A stretch of DNA of 18,111 nt from an uncultured Rickettsiales bacterium (lineage in GTDB: Bacteria; Pseudomonadota; Alphaproteobacteria; Rickettsiales; UBA1997). A model generated the notes under the pieces. It did not search any database. It saw nothing but the letters and a program-made list of their open reading frames with translations, and was not told the DNA's origin. A program made the position numbers and the translations under genes. Within the stretch, counting starts at the first letter, position 1; the number at the start of each line of letters is the position of its first letter. Shown piece by piece: positions 15,389-18,111 of the stretch. The DNA is taken from assembly GCA_944390875.1 (NCBI GenBank), contig CALXRO010000015.1, positions 1 through 18,111 on the forward strand. The letters run 5' to 3'.

Positions 15389-15709
15389 TTATTTGTTAAA
15401 ATCAAGTAAAATTTCAGTCATATTCTTTACTTGTTCTATTTTGAGTAGATCATTATCATAATCTCTATTATATATTTCTTTGTATATTCTTGCTAATCTT
15501 TCAGGATTTGTTAAATATGATATTTCTATGTCAAATATAGCATTTTTATTTTTAATTTCAGCTATTTTTATATCTATTTCTTTTAATGAAGATTTTAAAA
15601 TAAATATTTTATATCTAACAAAAATAAAAATGAAAAAACAAACAATTAAAATTAAATTTAGTAATTTATTTAAAATTTTTAAAATATTTTCTAACATTTT
15701 ATAGCGCAT
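15389..15709 (-). CDS. ftsL: FtsL-like small bitopic division protein
   Basis: A 106-residue protein with one membrane helix (about residues 17-34) and a following charged, coiled-coil-prone segment (KSSLKEIDIKIAEIKNKNAI). It then has YLTNPERLARIYKEIYN, which resembles the 'L.NP.RIE.lA' end seen in FtsL/DivIC-type proteins. Sequence identity to FtsL is always low, so the call rests on topology, size and its place between rsmH and ftsI, where ftsL normally is. FtsL joins FtsB and FtsQ to activate FtsWI. The ATG at 15709 overlaps rsmH by 19 bases. A second ATG at 15697 (MLENIL) overlaps it by seven and is equally likely. Confidence 0.8.
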   Translation of the reverse strand: MRYKMLENILKILNKLLNLILIVCFFIFIFVRYKIFILKSSLKEIDIKIAEIKNKNAIFDIEISYLTNPERLARIYKEIYNRDYDNDLLKIEQVKNMTEILLDFNK

Positions 15710-16608
15710 CTTAATTTTGCTGATCTCGATCTTGGATTTATAGCTATCTCTTCATTTGAAACAAGAATAGGCTTTTTTGTTATAATATTAAATATACTTT
15801 TATTTTCAATTTGTTTTGAGTATTTATTTATTTTTTCTCTTTTTGTATTTCCAAATTCTTTAAAAAAATCTTTTACTATCTTATCTTCCAAAGAATGAAA
15901 ACTCACAACTATAAGTTTTCCACCACTTTTTAGTAAATTTATAGAATCATTTAATAATATTTTTAATTCATTAAGTTCATCATTCACAAAGATTCTTATT
16001 GCCTGAAAAGTTTTTGTTGCACTGTCAATTTTACTTCTTTTATGAAAACAACAATGAATAATTTTAGCTAATTCTGTTGTTGTTTCTATTTTTTTGTTTT
16101 TTCTGTATTCCACTATTCTTTTTGTAATTAATTTTGCTTTGGATTCTTCTCCATATTTCATTATTATAAAATATAATTCATCTTCTTTAAAATTATTAAC
16201 AACATCATAGGCACTAAAGCCATTTTTCCCCATTTTCATGTTTAATGGTGCATCTTTATTAAAAGAAAATCCTCTTTCAGCACTGTCAAGTTGCATTGAA
16301 GATACTCCAAGATCTAATATTATCCCATTAAAATTATTTGGATTAAAATTGTTGTTTATTTCACTAAATTTTAAGTTGTAGAAATCAAATCTATTTTTGT
16401 ATGCTAATTTTAGATTTTCTGCAAATTGTTGTACATTTATATCTCTGTCGGTTCCTATAATCTTACAATTTTTATATTTCTCTAATATTGCTCTACTATA
16501 TCCACCTGCACCAAATGTGGCATCTAAAATAATTGAATTATCATCTATTGGTTCTATATATGAAAGTACCTCTTTTAACATTACTGGTATATGCTTTATT
16601 TGATTCAT
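15691..16608 (-). CDS. rsmH: 16S rRNA (cytosine-1402-N4)-methyltransferase RsmH (MraW)
   Basis: SAM-dependent methyltransferase that modifies C1402 in the ribosomal decoding centre. HIPVMLKEVL (residues 6-15) is the classic MraW start, TFGAGGYSRAIL the SAM-binding loop (31-42) and GTDRD the acidic end of the second strand. ILDLGVSSMQLDSAERGFSF, KTFQAIRIFVNDEL and VVSFHSLEDKIVK follow. The C-terminal NPRSRSAKLR is also diagnostic. The length of 305 residues is normal. It heads the rsmH-ftsL-ftsI cluster; mraZ, often upstream, is absent. A perfect 14-base palindrome lies in its leader. Confidence 0.96.
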   Translation of the reverse strand: MNQIKHIPVMLKEVLSYIEPIDDNSIILDATFGAGGYSRAILEKYKNCKIIGTDRDINVQQFAENLKLAYKNRFDFYNLKFSEINNNFNPNNFNGIILDLGVSSMQLDSAERGFSFNKDAPLNMKMGKNGFSAYDVVNNFKEDELYFIIMKYGEESKAKLITKRIVEYRKNKKIETTTELAKIIHCCFHKRSKIDSATKTFQAIRIFVNDELNELKILLNDSINLLKSGGKLIVVSFHSLEDKIVKDFFKEFGNTKREKINKYSKQIENKSIFNIITKKPILVSNEEIAINPRSRSAKLRCAIKC

Positions 16609-16614
16609 ATATTT

Positions 16615-16628
16615 GTTTAAATTTAAAC
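16615..16628. repeat. Perfect 14-base palindrome just upstream of rsmH
   Basis: GTTTAAATTTAAAC is its own reverse complement and ends six bases before the rsmH ATG at 16608. It could be an operator or a short RNA hairpin-forming site covering the ribosome binding region. In sequence with this base composition a chance palindrome is also possible. Confidence 0.35.
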
Positions 16629-16719
16629 TTATTTTGAATTACTTTTAATAATGTGTTTTTAAAAGTCTAGTAGATAATTACATATTTGTTGCTTCCATAA
16701 AAGTTATTTAAAAATAAAA

Positions 16720-16725
16720 TATGAT
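16720..16725 (+). promoter_or_regulatory. Possible -10 box for the tail-protein gene
   Basis: TATGAT lies 25 bases before the ATG at 16751 and matches the extended -10 consensus at five of six bases. No good -35 was found 16-18 bases upstream. Weak call. Confidence 0.25.
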
Positions 16726-16750
16726 CAAATTTTAATATTTAAAAAATAAA

Positions 16751-17920
16751 ATGGATTCTTTTGAACATACACATAATTTAAAACTACCACTATTGGTACC
16801 AAACCAATCAGGTAAGGAGTTTACACATAATGAAGCGCTTATTATAATTGATAATATAGTACACAATGCAGTTATAGATATAATTGATAATCCACCAGCA
16901 GATATAAAAACAGGCAGTAAATATATTGTTGGTCTAAAGGCAACGGAAGCATTTAAAAATAAGGAAAATCAGGTAGCAATTTACGATGAGAATGGATGGA
17001 GATTTGTTGAAGTTCAAGATGGATATTTTGTTTGGATTATAAACAAGAGCAATCTATATATTTTTGAAAAAAGTAATTGGAAAGTGCTTGATACGAAAGA
17101 TAATAGAATACAAATAAATGAACCAAAAAAAGATGAAATAATAAAATTTGATGGAACAAATTTTATAAATTCAAGCTCATTGTTAAATTTGGAGCAATTA
17201 TCAGTTATAGGTAATTTAACTATAAAAGATATCAATAAAACTGATAAATTCAAAATAGAAGTTAATAATAACAATTCAAATATTAATATATTAAATACTG
17301 AGAATGATTGGATTGATTGTATGTCTATAAGTAATATTAATGGAATTGTTAATATCGGGACAGATATAACTATAAAAGGTAATCCTATAACTACAGGTGA
17401 AAATTTGTTGGAGCTAAAAGAAAATTACGAAATTACTGAGGTCGCAATGCTTGAATTTACAGATTTAGATTTAAGTTTTCAACATAAATTTTTAATAAGT
17501 GATCTAAAAAGTAATATGAGCTCAGCTGCACAGATGTTTTGTAATGTTGGCTATAATGATACTTATATTGAAAGCAGTTATTATTGGGAATCTTTTATGA
17601 CTAATTCAAATGAGGCTTATTCATACATTAAAAATAAAAATGGATCAAATTCATATCAAATAACAAGTGATAGGAATATTGATGCTGGGATAAAAATTGG
17701 AGCTTCAGCAAATGTAGAGTTTTGTATTAATCCAACTATTTCTTCTGAAAATTTTATGTCTTGTTTAGTTCAAACAAGTACTGAATATCCTTCTTTAAAG
17801 TACTACAATGTTATTAGTTCATGCTTAGTATATTCAGAAAATAAGATTAATAAGATAAAATTTTTTCTTAGTAGTGGAAATTTTAAAAGTGGTAAAGTAA
17901 AACATTATATAATAAAATAG
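16751..17920 (+). CDS. DUF2793 phage/GTA tail-fibre-like protein
   Basis: Residues 8 to about 118 fit the DUF2793 family of alphaproteobacterial phage and gene-transfer-agent tail proteins. LKLPLLVPNQSGKEFTHNEA (11-30) corresponds to 'L.LPYL..GQA.K.VT.NEAL', followed by DNPPADIKTGSKYIVG, a stretch on the acceptance of added water-soluble-like text (IYDENGWRFVEVQDGYFVWI) and IFEKSNWKVL. From about 150 a repeat-like beta-rich linker (VIGNLTIKDI, VNIGTDITIKGNPITTGENL) follows. The last 150 residues (HKFLISDLKSNMSSAAQMF to FFLSSGNFKSGKVKHYIIK) resemble a structural domain often at the end of phage tail proteins, from memory. No signal peptide or membrane helix is visible. A role in particle attachment is inferred. 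The gene starts a plus-strand pair divergent from rsmH; no Shine-Dalgarno sequence is seen. Confidence 0.75.
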   Translation: MDSFEHTHNLKLPLLVPNQSGKEFTHNEALIIIDNIVHNAVIDIIDNPPADIKTGSKYIVGLKATEAFKNKENQVAIYDENGWRFVEVQDGYFVWIINKSNLYIFEKSNWKVLDTKDNRIQINEPKKDEIIKFDGTNFINSSSLLNLEQLSVIGNLTIKDINKTDKFKIEVNNNNSNINILNTENDWIDCMSISNINGIVNIGTDITIKGNPITTGENLLELKENYEITEVAMLEFTDLDLSFQHKFLISDLKSNMSSAAQMFCNVGYNDTYIESSYYWESFMTNSNEAYSYIKNKNGSNSYQITSDRNIDAGIKIGASANVEFCINPTISSENFMSCLVQTSTEYPSLKYYNVISSCLVYSENKINKIKFFLSSGNFKSGKVKHYIIK

Positions 17921-17929
17921 GTATTAATT

Positions 17930-18111
17930 ATGAAAAATAAATTATATAAAATCTCAAATGGTGTATTTTCAGAATTAAACGAAAATGAATCTAGTATACA
18001 TGAAAATATTGTGCAAAAATGTTCTTTATTAGTATTTGAAGAAGCAAAAAATAATAAAATTAAAGAACTAAAAGAAAAAACAAATAAAATATTTTACAAC
18101 GCCTATCCTTT
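17930..18111 (+). CDS. Hypothetical protein, start only (continues beyond the window)
   Basis: An ATG nine bases after the stop of the DUF2793 gene opens a frame that remains open to the window edge (60 codons). The product begins MKNKLYKISNGVFSELNENE and goes on with a charged, helix-prone segment rich in Lys and Glu (EEAKNNKIKELKEKTNKIFY). I recognise no family from this fragment. Its position and codon character suggest it is co-transcribed with the tail-protein gene and may be another particle or tail component or an assembly factor. That is inference from position alone. Confidence 0.7.
   Translation, partial: MKNKLYKISNGVFSELNENESSIHENIVQKCSLLVFEEAKNNKIKELKEKTNKIFYNAYP

Noticed and set aside
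1..18111. Alternative genetic code with TGA as tryptophan
   Set aside because: hemW, def and the PLD-like gene end naturally at TGA at family-typical lengths, and tryptophan is encoded by TGG in conserved positions.
1..18111. CRISPR arrays, insertion sequences, rRNA or tRNA genes
   Set aside because: No regularly spaced direct repeats, transposase motifs, or conserved RNA stretches were seen by eye on either strand.

Overview
The window is about three-quarters A+T and carries a compact, mostly housekeeping gene set typical of a reduced alphaproteobacterial genome. Pointers to the lineage are a split tol operon, an isolated rsmH-ftsL-ftsI division cluster with no mraZ, alphaproteobacterial-type L27 and TolA ends, a DUF2793 phage/GTA-like tail protein, and host-interaction type genes (a decayed ankyrin gene, a YopJ-like protein, a membrane-anchored phospholipase D-like protein). 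Together they suggest a host-associated, probably obligate intracellular member of Rickettsiales, Holosporales or a similar group. The exact taxon cannot be read from the sequence. The standard code is used: TGA serves as a stop in hemW, def and the PLD gene.

Layout. (1) 1-5893, minus strand: a tightly packed operon tolQ-tolR-tolA-tolB-hemW-murD, with ATGA-type overlaps or gaps of a few bases, and murD running off the left edge. It links outer-membrane constriction (Tol), heme trafficking and peptidoglycan precursor synthesis. pal is not present. (2) 5894-6051: divergent promoter region. (3) 6052-8399, plus strand: yebC, a double-length peptide deformylase gene and pth, a small translation-quality operon. 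The deformylase consists of two fused domains, of which the first has lost its catalytic and metal-binding residues. (4) 8400-12783: an accessory 'effector' island inserted between housekeeping operons: an ankyrin-repeat pseudogene broken by frameshifts, a YopJ-like (clan CE) protein whose C-terminal tail lies in frame behind two stop codons, and a 689-residue double-HKD phospholipase D-like protein with an unrecognised N-terminal half. (5) 12816-13492: rplU-rpmA behind a perfect consensus sigma-70 promoter. (6) 13496-13808: a convergent intergenic stretch with a terminator-like hairpin and a second small hairpin. (7) 13809-16608, minus strand: rsmH-ftsL-ftsI, overlapping or nearly so, the start of a division/cell-wall cluster. 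(8) 16751-18111, plus strand: a DUF2793 tail-fibre-like gene and the start of a following unknown gene, probably the edge of a prophage or gene-transfer-agent remnant.

The most noteworthy items are the deformylase/pseudo-deformylase fusion, the YopJ-like protein with its two in-frame stops, and the PLD-like protein with its unfamiliar N-terminal half. No tRNA, rRNA, CRISPR array or insertion sequence was recognised.
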